Source of the DNA: Strongylocentrotus droebachiensis
Taxonomy: Eukaryota > Echinodermata > Echinoidea > Camarodonta > Strongylocentrotidae
Direction of reading: 5' to 3'
Assembly: GCA_035222895.1 (NCBI GenBank)
Contig: JAVYIG010007465.1
Coordinates: 1-64,000 of the forward strand
Length of the DNA stretch: 64,000 bases
The position numbers and the translations under genes were made by a program. Of this stretch, positions 23,479 to 34,259 are shown one piece after another (within the stretch, counting starts at the first letter, position 1; the number at the start of each line of letters is the position of its first letter). The notes beneath the pieces were generated by a model. It worked only from the letters and a program-made list of their open reading frames with translations, had not been told where the DNA came from and did not search any database.

Positions 23479-23669
23479 GTTGCTGCTAAGATAACACCGA
23501 CAGACCTCGCTCCCATAGAAAAGGAATTGCAAGAATAAGACAGAAGGTGTTTTTATGGTGATGGGTTGATCAATGATCGAGATTGATGTTGACGAGGACT
23601 ACATTGTTGCACTTACCAATAGCACGAGTGAAATGTATAACATCACATGTAATTTTTAAAAAATCAATG

Positions 23670-23675
23670 AATAAA
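23670..23675 (+). terminator. Candidate poly(A) signal AATAAA for the Ig receptor
   Basis: First canonical AATAAA after the stop codon, 192 nt downstream. A further AATAAA-like cluster occurs near 23953. Not proven to be used. Confidence 0.4.
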
Positions 23676-25735
23676 TATAATGACATATATATCCAACTGC
23701 AATACAAGGAAGCAGGTTCGCTTTACATAATTTCATTTGATATCAGTCTTTATTTGTTATTCTTTTGTTTTTTATTATGCAAAGTGGTTAACGTTACGTA
23801 TGAAGTTGAAAAGAACATCTTAATTTTTGCCACCGTTTCTGTTTGTATTGTCTGAACTTTTCTATACTTGTCCATATTTCCATTCAATTACCTTAGTATT
23901 TCAATTGTGTTTATTTAATAATGCCAACACTTGTACAATCATTTTTAAATTTAAATAAATTTTAATGTATATCACGGCATTGGTGGAAAGAAGCTCTCGG
24001 CGGCTAAATGACAGCCTGCGACGCCATGTGTAAATAACTAAACTCCACTACAGCTCCTTTAAAGAAAAATTGAATCATCCTTTAAGAAATACCAAGTAAT
24101 TGAAAGATTCAATTTGTCAATGTAATGTTTATCCTTGACCATGCCATGTACAAAAACGAGTGGTAAGTGTCCATTCGTATGTCAGATATTTTCGGTATTT
24201 TAATGATTATGATATCGGCTAAACATCGACTAACAGGTACAAGTGATCGTTCCATTGTTGCCAGTGTTTTTCTCACTGTCTGTCATCCACGCAGGGGGGT
24301 GGGGGCTCGAAATATTGCTTCAGACCATGATTTACGTCATGAAACAAAAATATAGTGACCTGCCAGTGTCACAAATAAGGTAATGATGTGTCTGTAACGA
24401 GCTTAGAGATATCGGGGCCATGATGTACTAGATATGCCAATGATATTGATTCTGCACGTGTACATTGCGAAACATGGACGCGTTGCCATAGAGATGTACG
24501 GGATGTACGGGATCTATTAAAGAGCCATACTAATGAAGAGGAAATGGAAAGATGTCAAGGCCCACTCTTCCCTGTCAATATCTCTTTCCTTTCCTTCTCC
24601 TTGCTCTCTCTATCTCTCTCCACATATCTATCGGGTACATTACGTGGACATCATCAAAATCCTAACCCTAACCCTAACCCTAAAACGTGCCTGTGGAACT
24701 ATTGTCCTCCTATTGACAATGTCTACTTAATGACTCACCTATTCACTCAGAATGTCCGTCTAATGACGCCTTTATAATTAGTAAAATATGTGAATGTACA
24801 TATATAACATTATGTGTTAATATATTATGTATCCCATATTAATTCCAAGTGTTGGCATAAGGTACATTTAGGCTAATCGAGTCAACTATAATATTTTGGC
24901 CAAAACAGGCATAAATTATTTACTCACCGTCTGTGTACTAATCACTTCCTATAAAGCGATTATATAATTATAATGAAGTAACAATGTCTCTCAATCAGAA
25001 TAGAGATCCAATGCATGCCTCCATGCTCATTAATATTATGAAGAAAAGTATCTCATCCTGAAACTCGGTTTCCAAAGGCCTAGTGACGAATAATCCATGC
25101 TTGCTATTCTTCTAAATAATGTGCAACCACGTGCATTGAATTACAGCATTATGTTTATACACGCTGGTATGGTTACGCTCTGCGCGTTTAAGTTGAAGTG
25201 CAGTCATAGGCTGCATGTGTATGAGCGGGGAGGGTAGAATCAACGATGTGCATTATTAGCGGATTGGTTTCCTTATTATTATCTCCGATACGATCATGTA
25301 GGATCATTATTTTGATCAACCTGGTTTGAACAAGGGACGTGCGTGGAGCGCAAACGATATTTTTGTAGAGGTGAATTTATACATTGTTCGTGTATCATGG
25401 GATGATTGAAATGAAGGCCTTGATATATGGTCTGTATCTTTATTCATACCAAAGACACACAAGTGTGAGCCTACAGGGAATGGACGAAGGATTATGTATG
25501 TTGTATAATATTCTCTGTTTGCGTACGTCGCCTGGCAAACGCGAAATGACCTTTGTACCGCCGTGTACTATAATGATGAGCGTAATGATCAAATATAATA
25601 GCCGTGCTTCTAGGGTGTTTTCTGTTATCAATATAATTCTTTTCATCAATACTATCACAAATTTATTGTAGCCTTTAATCATTCTCTCATACCAAGCGAT
25701 CATCACTCTCATTTATTTATGATTTTCTTTCAGAC
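23676..25735. other. Intergenic DNA; short telomere-like run at 24659-24685
   Basis: No gene supported. About four CCCTAA units lie at 24659-24685, after a CT-rich stretch. Confidence 0.5.
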
Positions 25736-26180
25736 ATACAGCACCAACAATATTGCCAAATACTTTGCCAAATAACATAACATCTATAATGATTTACAAT
25801 GGATTTAAAAGAAGTGTAAAGCAGCATCTAATTACATATGATTTTGGGTAGAATACTTTTCCACTTTATATATATATATATATGTGAGTGTTTTTGTAGG
25901 GATTTTCTTTCTTTTTGTTATACGAGTTTTCTTTGGGGCAAAATAAGTTTATGTAATTTCAAATCTGTATTATGTTCATCACAATTTGTTTAATTATTTT
26001 GGGGGAGATATCTCGGCAAACTCATTTATTTGGGTTTTTATAAATCCCCCTTTTCCATTATTGTTTAATATTTTAATGTATATTTTAGTGACAGATTTCG
26101 CATGTTATTATCTGAATGTGTTTTTTGTAATGTGATTTTTATGGAAATGAATAAACTTAATTGAATTGAATTGAATTTAA
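25736..26180 (+). pseudogene. 3' end of a non-LTR retrotransposon with (GAATT)n tail
   Basis: After 25730 a short frame reads ILPNTLPNNITSI...FKRSVKQHLI, resembling the C-terminal 'W-N-x-LP-x-x-I...FKxxLKxxL' end of CR1/jockey-type ORF2. About 330 bp later come AATAAACTT and four GAATT units (26150-26176), typical of a LINE 3' terminus. Only the 3' end is present. Confidence 0.45.
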
Positions 26181-26557
26181 AAAGAATGGAAAAGGTATTA
26201 CTACAGCGTATAGAAAACGTTCGTTGTCACGCAAGCTTTCACGAACATATATTATTATATTCATTATTTTAATTTCTTACAAGAAGAGGATTTCAAACGT
26301 GGGCCAAAACCCACCCCTATACAAATGTCAATTTTGAAAAGTGGTCTATGAGAGGGTATAGGCCTACAGCGTGCGTGTCAAACAATAGCCCTTTACACAA
26401 AGTTTCATCCTGGCCTACAAGTTGTGAAGTTTGGAGAGCACAATTGCCTATTGATACCGTGATGTGATGGTTGTTAGTTTCTTGTCTTTCCTTACTTAAA
26501 AATGCAGATCATGTCCAGATCCCCTCTCCAGGTGTACTCAAAGCTGTGTAGATAGAC

Positions 26558-27007
26558 CTACACCATTACACTTAGCGCCACTGCCATCCAGCCAGGCACC
26601 ATATTTAGTATCATTCTGTGTATCTATAGACCGAGGTTTCCTTGGTATATTTAGAAAAATGCCAAAATTAATATTGTTAAGTTGTTCGATAACATCACTC
26701 AGTCTGAATTAATTCGAGATATATCTCAATCATGAAACATTGTAAAGGATGTATAGTGTCAAAAAACCTACACCATTAAACCGAGTGATGCCACCGCTGC
26801 GCCGTCAAGCCAGGCGCCATATTTAGTAATATCATTATGTGTATCTATAGACCGCGGTTTCCTTGGCTTATTAAAAAAAATGCAAAAATAATATTGTTAA
26901 GTTGTTCGATAACATCTCTCAGTCTGATTTGATTCGAAATATATTCCATTCATGAAACATTGTAAAGGGTATATAGTGTCAAACAAACATACACCATTAA
27001 AACGAGT
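26558..27007. repeat. Two-copy tandem repeat (~210-220 bp)
   Basis: CTACACCATTA at 26558, 26768 and (as ATACACCATTA) 26989 marks two full ~215 bp copies plus the start of a third. Shared words include GTGTATCTATAGACCG and AATATTGTTAAGTTGTTCGA. Confidence 0.85.
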
Positions 27008-28084
27008 GCTCATATAACAGGCGAAATTATTTGTTCTGTCTCTTTCCAATTTCTCTCCAATCCCCTCCCCCTCTCCCTCTCTCTCTCTCTCTCTCTCTCC
27101 TTCTTTCTACTTGCAGCCCTATGTTGTCCTTTGACAGTTCTTAGTGCTAAAGAAAGATGAAAACATGTCCATGCAATGGCTGAAGGAAGAAGCAGGAGCA
27201 AACAAGAAATAAGGTTCAGATTGCGAGAAATGTTTAGAGGATTGGTGTGACAACTACATGTGATCCAGTCACCAAATGATAATTAGGATTGGACAGACAC
27301 AAACATGTAAACGAATATAGCATCGGGAAGAAATAATGAACAGCTGTGAATTCTTAGTCATCTACCATTTTAGGATATTATCACATTGCTGCTAAAGTTT
27401 AATAAATGAAAGTCATGTTTGGTATTGAGGGGAAAAACTATTTGATAAATGAATGAATATATATATTTATATATATATATAACAACTCGTATTTTCTGTA
27501 ATGTCTAGCCTTGCTGTGTAAAGGCCTACATTCACCGCTTCTCTTATTTTGGCACGCACAGTAAATCGAAGTATGCATACCCTTTATTGGGTACATTCTA
27601 TCCGTTCTGATTCTCATTAAGTTAGAATGTTACACCATTTTATTTATTTTTTGTCGCAAATGACTTTTTATTTACAACACTAATTACTGTATAAATCAAT
27701 TTAGCAGTGTAGTTTGTTGTAAATAAATAGTATAAACTCACGAATCTCAAATATCTATGTCAAGGAAAATGCAGATTACAAAAAAAAAATTGTATTTAAA
27801 TAAAAAGAATTTCAACATAAAAATGATTTTATCGAGTCTAAAGATTAAACTGCTTAGGAAATAGTAGAATGAAAAAGTGTCAGGACAAGGAATGAGAGGT
27901 GCAACACAAATGACAGGTGAAAGAGTTGCATGGCGTGCTCTCGTGAAGACCACAGCAGCGCTTTACAGCGCCACCTGAAGTTGATGATGATAATAGCGTC
28001 TCCAGAAAATTAAAAACTTTATGGGTTGTGCTAAAAGCTCATTTATTTGTTCTTATCGCCTTTTGTAATCATCCTTTTCTCTTA
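27008..28084. other. Intergenic; CT and AT microsatellites
   Basis: (CT)n at 27062-27100 and (TA)n at 27455-27480. No gene recognised. Confidence 0.5.
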
Positions 28085-28500
28085 TTTATAAGTGTGCGAT
28101 CTTAAGTGTGCGATCTAAAGCGTGTGATGTAACAAGTGCGATTAAAGTGTGCGATGTAAAGTGTGTGATAAAAAAGTGCGAAAAAATAGTGTGCGATGTA
28201 AAAGTGTGCGATCTAAAGTGTGTGATGTAAAAAGTGCGATTAAAAAGTGTGCGATGTAAAATGTGCAATGTGCGGTGCAAAATATGCGATGAAAAATTGA
28301 TGCAATAGTGTCCCAAAGTATGTGGTGTAAAGTGCCAGATGTATATATGATGTATTGAGAGCAATGTAAAGTATGCCACAATATTATTATGCGATGTATA
28401 TATAGTGTTATGTAAAGTGTGAGATATAAGGTGTGCGATTTGATGTAAAGTGTGTCAATGTTATAAAGCGTTTGATATTAAGTGTGCGATGTAATGTTAA
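28085..28500. repeat. GTGTGCGATGTAAA minisatellite
   Basis: About 25 degenerate copies of a 13-16 bp unit (AAAGTGTGCGATGT, with variants). Minus-strand frames rich in His/Thr are artefacts of this repeat. Confidence 0.85.
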
Positions 28501-29441
28501 ATGGTCACATCAAGCATCAATATGAAGTGGGCATGCAGTAGCTGGTCGATTCGTCTCACCCCCCCCCCCCCCCCAACCACCCCGACCATCGTCACCTCAT
28601 TAAAAATAATAATCATAGAAAAAGGATGATACCATTACATTATTAAAAATAGAAACATGCATATCGAGCATCGTGTAAAAATTGTGTTCATTGTATGATA
28701 TTGTTGTGGAACTAATGGTTCGAATGAGGATACCAATTAATTTGTATTATAACTGTTTATATGATTGTGCATTTATGGAACTAATGGATCGAATGAGAAT
28801 ACCAATTAATCTGTGTGCTTATGTATTTATCTATTTTGTTTTTGCTGCTGTTATTTGTTTTATTTTTACCAAACAGGGCCTCATGGAAAACTACCAAATT
28901 GGATAATGTGCCAAGCTGTATAAATTATGAGAAATACATAAATAGATAAATAAATAAATGGAACTAATGGTTTGAATCAAACTGATGTGGCAGTCCAAAC
29001 ATGCAGCAAGAGGGGTGATTCACACGTTACACAAGTTAGAAGGAATACTTAACGTACATGGAAGTACGAAGAAGGCAATGGTTACACGTATCTATCAATA
29101 TCGCCTCATTTAAACGAGCTCTACTAAAATCGGGGAACATCACACAAAATCTCTGTCAAGCACAAAGTGAAAAAATATATCACCTTTTTGAGGTGGATGC
29201 ATTTTTATATGAAATTTTATTTCAAAGGGAGCACAACTTTTACTTGATGTTGTACTCAAGGTATGGAAGACGGGTTTCTATAAGGAGCACAACCGGTTTT
29301 GACTTCCTAAAGTCGACTCTAAATGATATTAGTTATAATGTTGATATCTTCCGTTCTTTTAGTGACTCTTAAAAAGCACCTCTTCAGAGGGATTATATTC
29401 GATCCTTTTAAGCTCTATCCTACAAACAGGACAGGGCCCGT
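28501..29441. other. Intergenic; C run at 28559-28574; short duplicated segment
   Basis: A GGAACTAATGG-x-TCGAATGAG segment is repeated at 28707 and 28777 with ~70 bp spacing. A 104-codon frame at 29058-29372 has no recognisable domain. Confidence 0.4.
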
Positions 29442-29702
29442 TAACACTATGACTGACATGACGGACAAATAAAAAGGACAAAATATACAGTTCTCATTCT
29501 ACCCTCAACCATTGCTTACCCTCAACCATTGCTGTGGTAGACAAAGGAACATCCCTTCACTGCTATTATGTAAAAATGTGTAGAACAGGTGAATATGCAT
29601 GTGACACCTGTTCCTTTGTCTACCACAGCAATTGTTGAGGGTACAATGAGGACTGTATAATTTTGTTGTCCTCTTTCTTTGTCCGTCATATTCATAGTGT
29701 AA
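29442..29702. mobile_element. ~260 bp inverted-repeat MITE
   Basis: Ends (T)AACACTATG and CATAGTGTAA are inverted, and the arms share GACGGACAAA and GTGGTAGACAAAGGAAC. The left arm has an internal duplication of TACCCTCAACCATTGC. No coding content. Confidence 0.8.
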
Positions 29703-30403
29703 TTCATTATCACTGGAACTAATCAGTTGGGATTGAGGAAGACTTTCAGAAAATCAAAGCCCTACTGCCAGTTCTGAGCTTTCTCATGAACGAAACATGC
29801 AATACTTTTAACGTAAATACACTTTTCATTTATTTTTTGGGCGTGGGCATATATTGTCGACCTAACCATATGAATGGAAACTAGCCATAGTGAGAACGCA
29901 CGATTGAATGGTAATCGTCGGTAAGTAACTTCATGCATGAAAGCCGTATGCATGCTCTGTCGATGCGATAAATCATAGATTATTAACGGGGAATTATTTT
30001 CATATCAAAACTGCGTCCTACATCAAAGCAATCGTTCTCGTTTCAGTCATGTAATCACTAACAAAAATAGCACCTTTGGCGAGAAGAGAGAAATGTCATA
30101 TATAGGACTAACTCTATGACAGTCGTCACACGAGGAAGCAAAGAAACTTTATTCAGTCATTAAATATAATATTCTTACAATATTGTTTTAAAGCAAACCT
30201 TATGAACTGAAAGCGATTCAGTATTGAGGAGTTAAATGTAATATCTCTGGCTGCCATTGTATCTACGACTTCATTTTTCTGCTCATCGAATTGTCGCAAA
30301 AGAAATGATTGTGAACAGAAATGGATTGTGATATGACAGTCAGTTGAGATACGAAGTACCTCATTGACAGAGATATAGGTGTTGTGTTGGACTGTGAACC
30401 CCA
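29703..30403. other. Intergenic DNA, nothing recognised
   Basis: No supported feature. An open frame of 107 codons on the minus strand at 30153-30476 overlaps the SINE and is not a gene. Confidence 0.4.
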
Positions 30404-30567
30404 GCGTTGGAATCCCTTTTGCCACATTTGCCGCACTCGACCCAGGTGCTGTTAGTGGGTACCTGGCAGGATTCATTCCTTGAAGGCACTCAGCGCTACG
30501 GTTGCCGGAGCTATAGCCGTGGTAATAATATCCAACGTCTTTGGGAAGCGCAGAGAGCGTTATATCA
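30404..30567 (+). repeat. SINE body fragment
   Basis: Contains CACTCGACCCAGGTG, GGGTACCTGGCAGGATTCAT, GGTAATAATATCCAA and GGAAGCGCAGAGAGCG in the same order as the longer SINE copies in the MRE11 introns. The tRNA-like head is missing. Confidence 0.7.
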
Positions 30568-30678
30568 TATCTGACGACGGATAGTCAACCTGTTCGAAAT
30601 GTCGAGCCACTCTCGCCACTCATCCTCTCCAAGCGCTATAGTTCTCCTTAGACCTATAAGCTAAGAAAGATAAGCAAC

Positions 30679-30760
30679 AGTCTTTTTCAAGACTACACAA
30701 ACAGTCCTTTTCAGGACTACACACCCTCAAGAAAGATTACCGAGAGTCCTTTTCAGGACT
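30679..30760 (+). promoter_or_regulatory. Three histone-type 3' stem-loops with a histone downstream element
   Basis: AGTCTTTTTCAAGACT (30679-30694), AGTCCTTTTCAGGACT (30703-30718) and the same again at 30745-30760 each form a 6 bp stem with a four-base TTTC loop and A/C-rich flanks. CAAGAAAGA (30728-30736) lies nine bases after the second one, the spacing and sequence of the U7-binding element in replication-dependent histone genes. No histone reading frame lies upstream, so this is a relic or a look-alike. It sits 120-200 bp before the GPCR start codon. Confidence 0.55.
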
Positions 30761-30765
30761 CCTCA

Positions 30766-30767
<2 letters not shown>

Positions 30768-30800
<33 letters not shown>
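30768..30800. repeat. (CT)n microsatellite
   Basis: Sixteen CT dinucleotides directly upstream of the GPCR first exon. Confidence 0.85.
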
Positions 30801-30802
<2 letters not shown>

Positions 30803-30882
30803 TGGTGCACCCGCAAGCCTACTGTATACGTGATATACTATAACGGCAAACTATTATTTATTATCCACAATCATCTTCTGCG

Positions 30883-31128
30883 ATGGATAACATGAGGACG
30901 AACTACAGCGCCACTGATCTTGATGCCAAGTTCAATGTCTCTTTAACTGTTGTAGGACTCATCTTAAACGGAATTGCTCTGATGCTAACATCCATAACTT
31001 TGGCGATGTTCATATTCAACAGAAAACTCTGGAAACAGCATAACATATTTCAAGTGAACATCATCTTAGCAGATACCATTACCAACGTCATCGCATGTGT
31101 ATTTATTAGCCGTTCAATTTATTATCGG
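30883..31128 (+). CDS. GPCR exon 1: N-terminus, TM1, TM2
   Basis: 82 codons. The start ATG follows an in-frame unrelated leader. N-terminal NYS and NVS are potential glycosylation sites. The donor CGG/GTAAGTAA is strong. Confidence 0.7.
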
Positions 31129-31828
31129 GTAAGTAAATTTTTATTTTTTATTTTAGTCCCGCTTATACGATTTTGAATGGCCCCAACCAAAAGATTTTCG
31201 TCAGTTTTCTTCGAGCTCCGTTGATACATTGCCATAAACTGAACATTTTAGCGTGAGAGCTGTGATATTTTCTCCCCCGAAATTGACTTTTAGGGGCAAA
31301 TCACGATGCCCCAACCTTCATCTAAATTACCTTACTATTTACTTTTATTTTTCTTAACTCCATGCCTTGAGCCATAATGCATGGTCGTACAGAGGATTTG
31401 TTTATGTTGGGGAGCGGAGTAAAATTCAATGAATTATTGAAAATTTATTGCATTTTCTTTTTTTTGCTGCGTACAATCATGGTTCAGTGGCAAAGCAATG
31501 GCCTCGTAACTGTGAGGCCCCAGGATCAAAACCGTATCGATGTGCTATATTAGTGCCCTTTTGTGGGGCATTATTCCTCTTTACTGTAAATAATGACTTA
31601 AGGGCGTAAGTCCCCTAGTTGATAAGCATAGTAGCATACACATGCTTTAGCAGTCACGCAAAACAAACACTGGCAAATTATTATTCAATAAAATCTGAGA
31701 ATGTATATTATTATCTAGATCTATTAGGAATAAATCATTGTCAAAATAATTCCATAAATTGAGGTTTAAAAAAAATATTCCAACAATATGAGCGACAGTG
31801 CATTAACTAACTCATCTCTCTCTCTTTC

Positions 31829-31868
<40 letters not shown>

Positions 31869-33570
31869 ATGAACGTTTCTCTTTCTCCTTTTTTTCTTCT
31901 TCTCCGTCTCTATGCAGTGCGTCCCAGAAAAAACGAAACCGAGAATTATCGATGATTTATCATAACTTATCCACATCTATAATTAATAAATGACACATGT
32001 TTGGAAAGCTTAGATCCTCTTCTTTCATTTGATGCCATTTATATGATGCATATTTCACGCATGAGTGATTGAAATGAATTTGAAGAGAGGAAACCAAAAA
32101 ATCATTTGGAGGACGGTATCTGAATTTCAAAGAGAAAATCCCATTTCTAGGAAGTTGAGTTTCTGCCCTTTCATATGACACCTCAGTCAGGAAAAATGAG
32201 CTAGGAATAACAAAGTTCTGTTTGTTTAAAGTAGTGTTTGCTTTTTCCTTATTTTTATTAAACAAACTCGTTTTCAGTGGCTGTCTGTGGTAGCAACAAA
32301 CGGAATTAAAAAAAGACTTAACTCCATTTCGTTGACAATCAACCGTAGACGACAGACTTAATGCAGATTGTCAACGAAACGGATTTAAGTCTTTTGTCAA
32401 TTCTGCTAGTTGCTACGGCGGGCAGCCATTGAAAACGAATTCGTTTAACAAAATTATTGAAATGCAAGCACTACTTTAAACAAACATAACTTTGTCATTC
32501 CTCGCTCATTTTTTCTGATTCAGGTGTCATATGAAAGGGCAGAGACCCAACTTTCTAGAAATGTGATTTTCTCTTTGAAATTCAGATACCGTCCGCCAAA
32601 TAACTTTTTGGTTTCCTCTCTTCAAATTCATTTTAATCACTCATGCATGAAATATGCATCATATAAATGGCATCAATTGAAAGAAGAGGATCTAAGCTTT
32701 CCAAACATGTGTCATTTAGTAATTATAAATGTGAATAAGTTATAATAAAACATCGATAATTCTCGGTTTCGTTTTTTCTGGGACGCACTGTATAGTATTC
32801 ATTTTGAAATGGGAGTGCTGACTCAATTTCTTTGATCAATACCGTTTCCCGTTGAGTTCGACTCAAAATCGTTGACAAAACTCATCTATGAATTCCACCA
32901 GTGCCAAATCCCTTTGATGATCCGTATAGCCTATTAATTTGTTCTTTTTATCTATTCTTTCAGCATCTCACTCTGTATGCTATCTTGACAGTCCCGGTGG
33001 CGGTATCATTGGAGAACATCTTGTGGGTGGCGATTTATCGATACATTAGTATCGTCGTGGACCCTTTTGGAAATCGCTCAATTCTTACTACACCGCGATG
33101 TATCCTAGTCTGCATTTTCACATGGCTTCTCACTATAAGTTTGCTTTTAATATCTGGAGGTTTCCTGTCACCTGCAGCAGGCCTTATTGTTAAGACACTA
33201 GTGGCTTATGCCCTTCTCGTAATGACTGGGGCCCTCTACGTCGCCATTTATCGCGCGGTGTCAAGGAGCATGGATCACACCGAGCAACGATTGGCTGAGA
33301 ACAAACGCATCCTCAAGACATTATTTTGCTCTCGTTTATTGTACAACTCTCATATCTATGGGTACAGTGGGGTTAGTGGACTTGGTATATTTCTTCACGG
33401 GTGTCCCGAATGGCGTCCTAGTGTATATCAGGTTCACTGAAAATATATTTGTTATTTTGGGTACAGTATCAAATTCACTCATATACTGGTGGCGACTGCA
33501 GGAGTTTCGTTCGGTCATCATGTTCCTTAAGTGTAAGGGACCTACGATTCAACCCATAGGTTTTGAATGA
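30883..33570 (+). CDS. Rhodopsin-like (class A) GPCR, 2 exons, one-base frameshift in TM6
   Basis: Exons 30883-31128 and 32964-33570, phase-0 intron (CGG/GTAAGT, TTTCAG/CAT). TM1 starts at SLTVVGLILNGIAL and TM2 at NIILADTITNVI. TM3 ends with IYRYISIV in place of DRY, TM4 has the TWLL tryptophan, and TM5 is AGLIVKTLVAYALLV. TM6 and TM7 (ending NSLIYWWR, an NPxxY-like site) continue in the +1 frame. The frames join at a TTTT run (33324-33327): with one T fewer the frame reads through KTLFALVYC to a stop at 33568. Total length would be 283 residues, short for the class and with almost no C-tail. It lacks the usual TM3 cysteine and the TM5/TM6 prolines, so the ligand cannot be guessed. Either a pseudogene, a null allele, or a sequencing error in a homopolymer. 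Confidence 0.7.
31362..31802. mobile_element. Half copy of the TA foldback element (in GPCR intron)
   Basis: Begins at the palindrome centre (GCCTTGAGCCATAATGCATG) and runs to the outer end AATATGAGCGACAGTG, matching the right arm of 12402-13332, including GGCCTCGTAACTGTGAGGCC and TAGCATACACATGCTTTAGC. The other arm is absent. Confidence 0.85.
31803..31870. repeat. (CT)n / (CTGT)n microsatellite
   Basis: CT and CTGT runs separate the two foldback elements in the GPCR intron. Confidence 0.85.
31915..32790. mobile_element. 876 bp foldback element in GPCR intron
   Basis: Ends CAGTGCGTCCCAGAAAAAAC and GTTTTTTCTGGGACGCACTG are exact inverted copies. The arms stay complementary to a centre near 32352 (shared TTCGTTGACAATC). 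The right end is followed by TA and the left preceded by TATG, consistent with a mariner-type TA target. No transposase. A single-arm relative with a SINE inside it lies at 51643-52308. Confidence 0.9.
32964..33570 (+). pseudogene. GPCR exon 2: TM3-TM7 with frameshift at 33324-33327
   Basis: Frame 1 runs from CAT CTC ACT to ...KRILKTLF and then goes out of register. The next frame carries FALVYCTTLISMGTV onward to the TGA at 33568-33570. One surplus T in a four-T run explains it. All TM segments are otherwise intact and free of other stops. Confidence 0.65.
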
Positions 33571-33596
33571 CAAAGTGATCCAAGTAGTATAAAGAT

Positions 33597-33602
33597 AATA
33601 AA
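33597..33602 (+). terminator. Candidate poly(A) signal AATAAA for the GPCR
   Basis: Canonical hexamer 27 nt after the stop codon, in AGATAATAAAGG. Confidence 0.4.
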
Positions 33603-34259
33603 GGCCAATTTTTTGCAACTTTCCCGTGAACTTTCCCGGAAACTTTCCCAATCCAATTCATTTCGCGTGTATTCAATATATAAATAGCACGATTTAACGC
33701 TGCCTTTCTTTTCGATAGTTCAAATTCATGACCTGTGCATTCATATTCGCATTTTTAGTCAGTCAAGTAAACGTGTTTCTTATTCAAATCCATGTATTGT
33801 GCACGCTTTTCGTCAGGCGTTTATTAAATTTAGCACGACATGATAACGTAATACTGCCGTTCGTTAATTCAAATTCATTAAGGAGCAACAAATTTAGTAC
33901 TTCGTTCATTCAAATTTTCAAATTTTTCGAATGATTCCCTATGAAAAAAAAAATCAAATTATGTTTTGTAAATAAGAGTTATGTAATGACTACATAAGTA
34001 TGGAACTTTCAAATTTGCTTAGATTTTAAAGTTAAAAGAAGATGATTATAGGAATTTAGATTTAGGATATGGGTGTAAAATCCAAGGCTATTGATTGGTG
34101 TGCGTGCGTGTGTGTGTTCTGTACATGTTTTTTGTACATGTATGTTTGGCTGCAGATAGTTTTTTTCTATACATGTACTCACGGGGGAAATAGATTATGT
34201 GGAAGTTTCTTTAGAGTTTATGGATGTAAGGTTATGGATACAATTACACATAAAATAAC
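33603..34259. other. Intergenic DNA, no feature supported
   Basis: AT-rich with recurring 'ATTCAAAT(C/T)CAT' words (about 33720-33900) that hint at an old tandem repeat. Confidence 0.35.

Noticed and set aside
24167..24355. 62-codon plus-strand frame
   Set aside because: No signal peptide, domain or splice context; length expected by chance.
30560..30700. Histone coding sequence upstream of the stem-loops
   Set aside because: No histone-like peptide in any frame; the upstream DNA is SINE-derived.
30883..33570. GPR83 orthologue, because GPR83 neighbours MRE11 in mammals
   Set aside because: The sequence lacks class A hallmarks expected for GPR83; the neighbourhood is probably coincidence.
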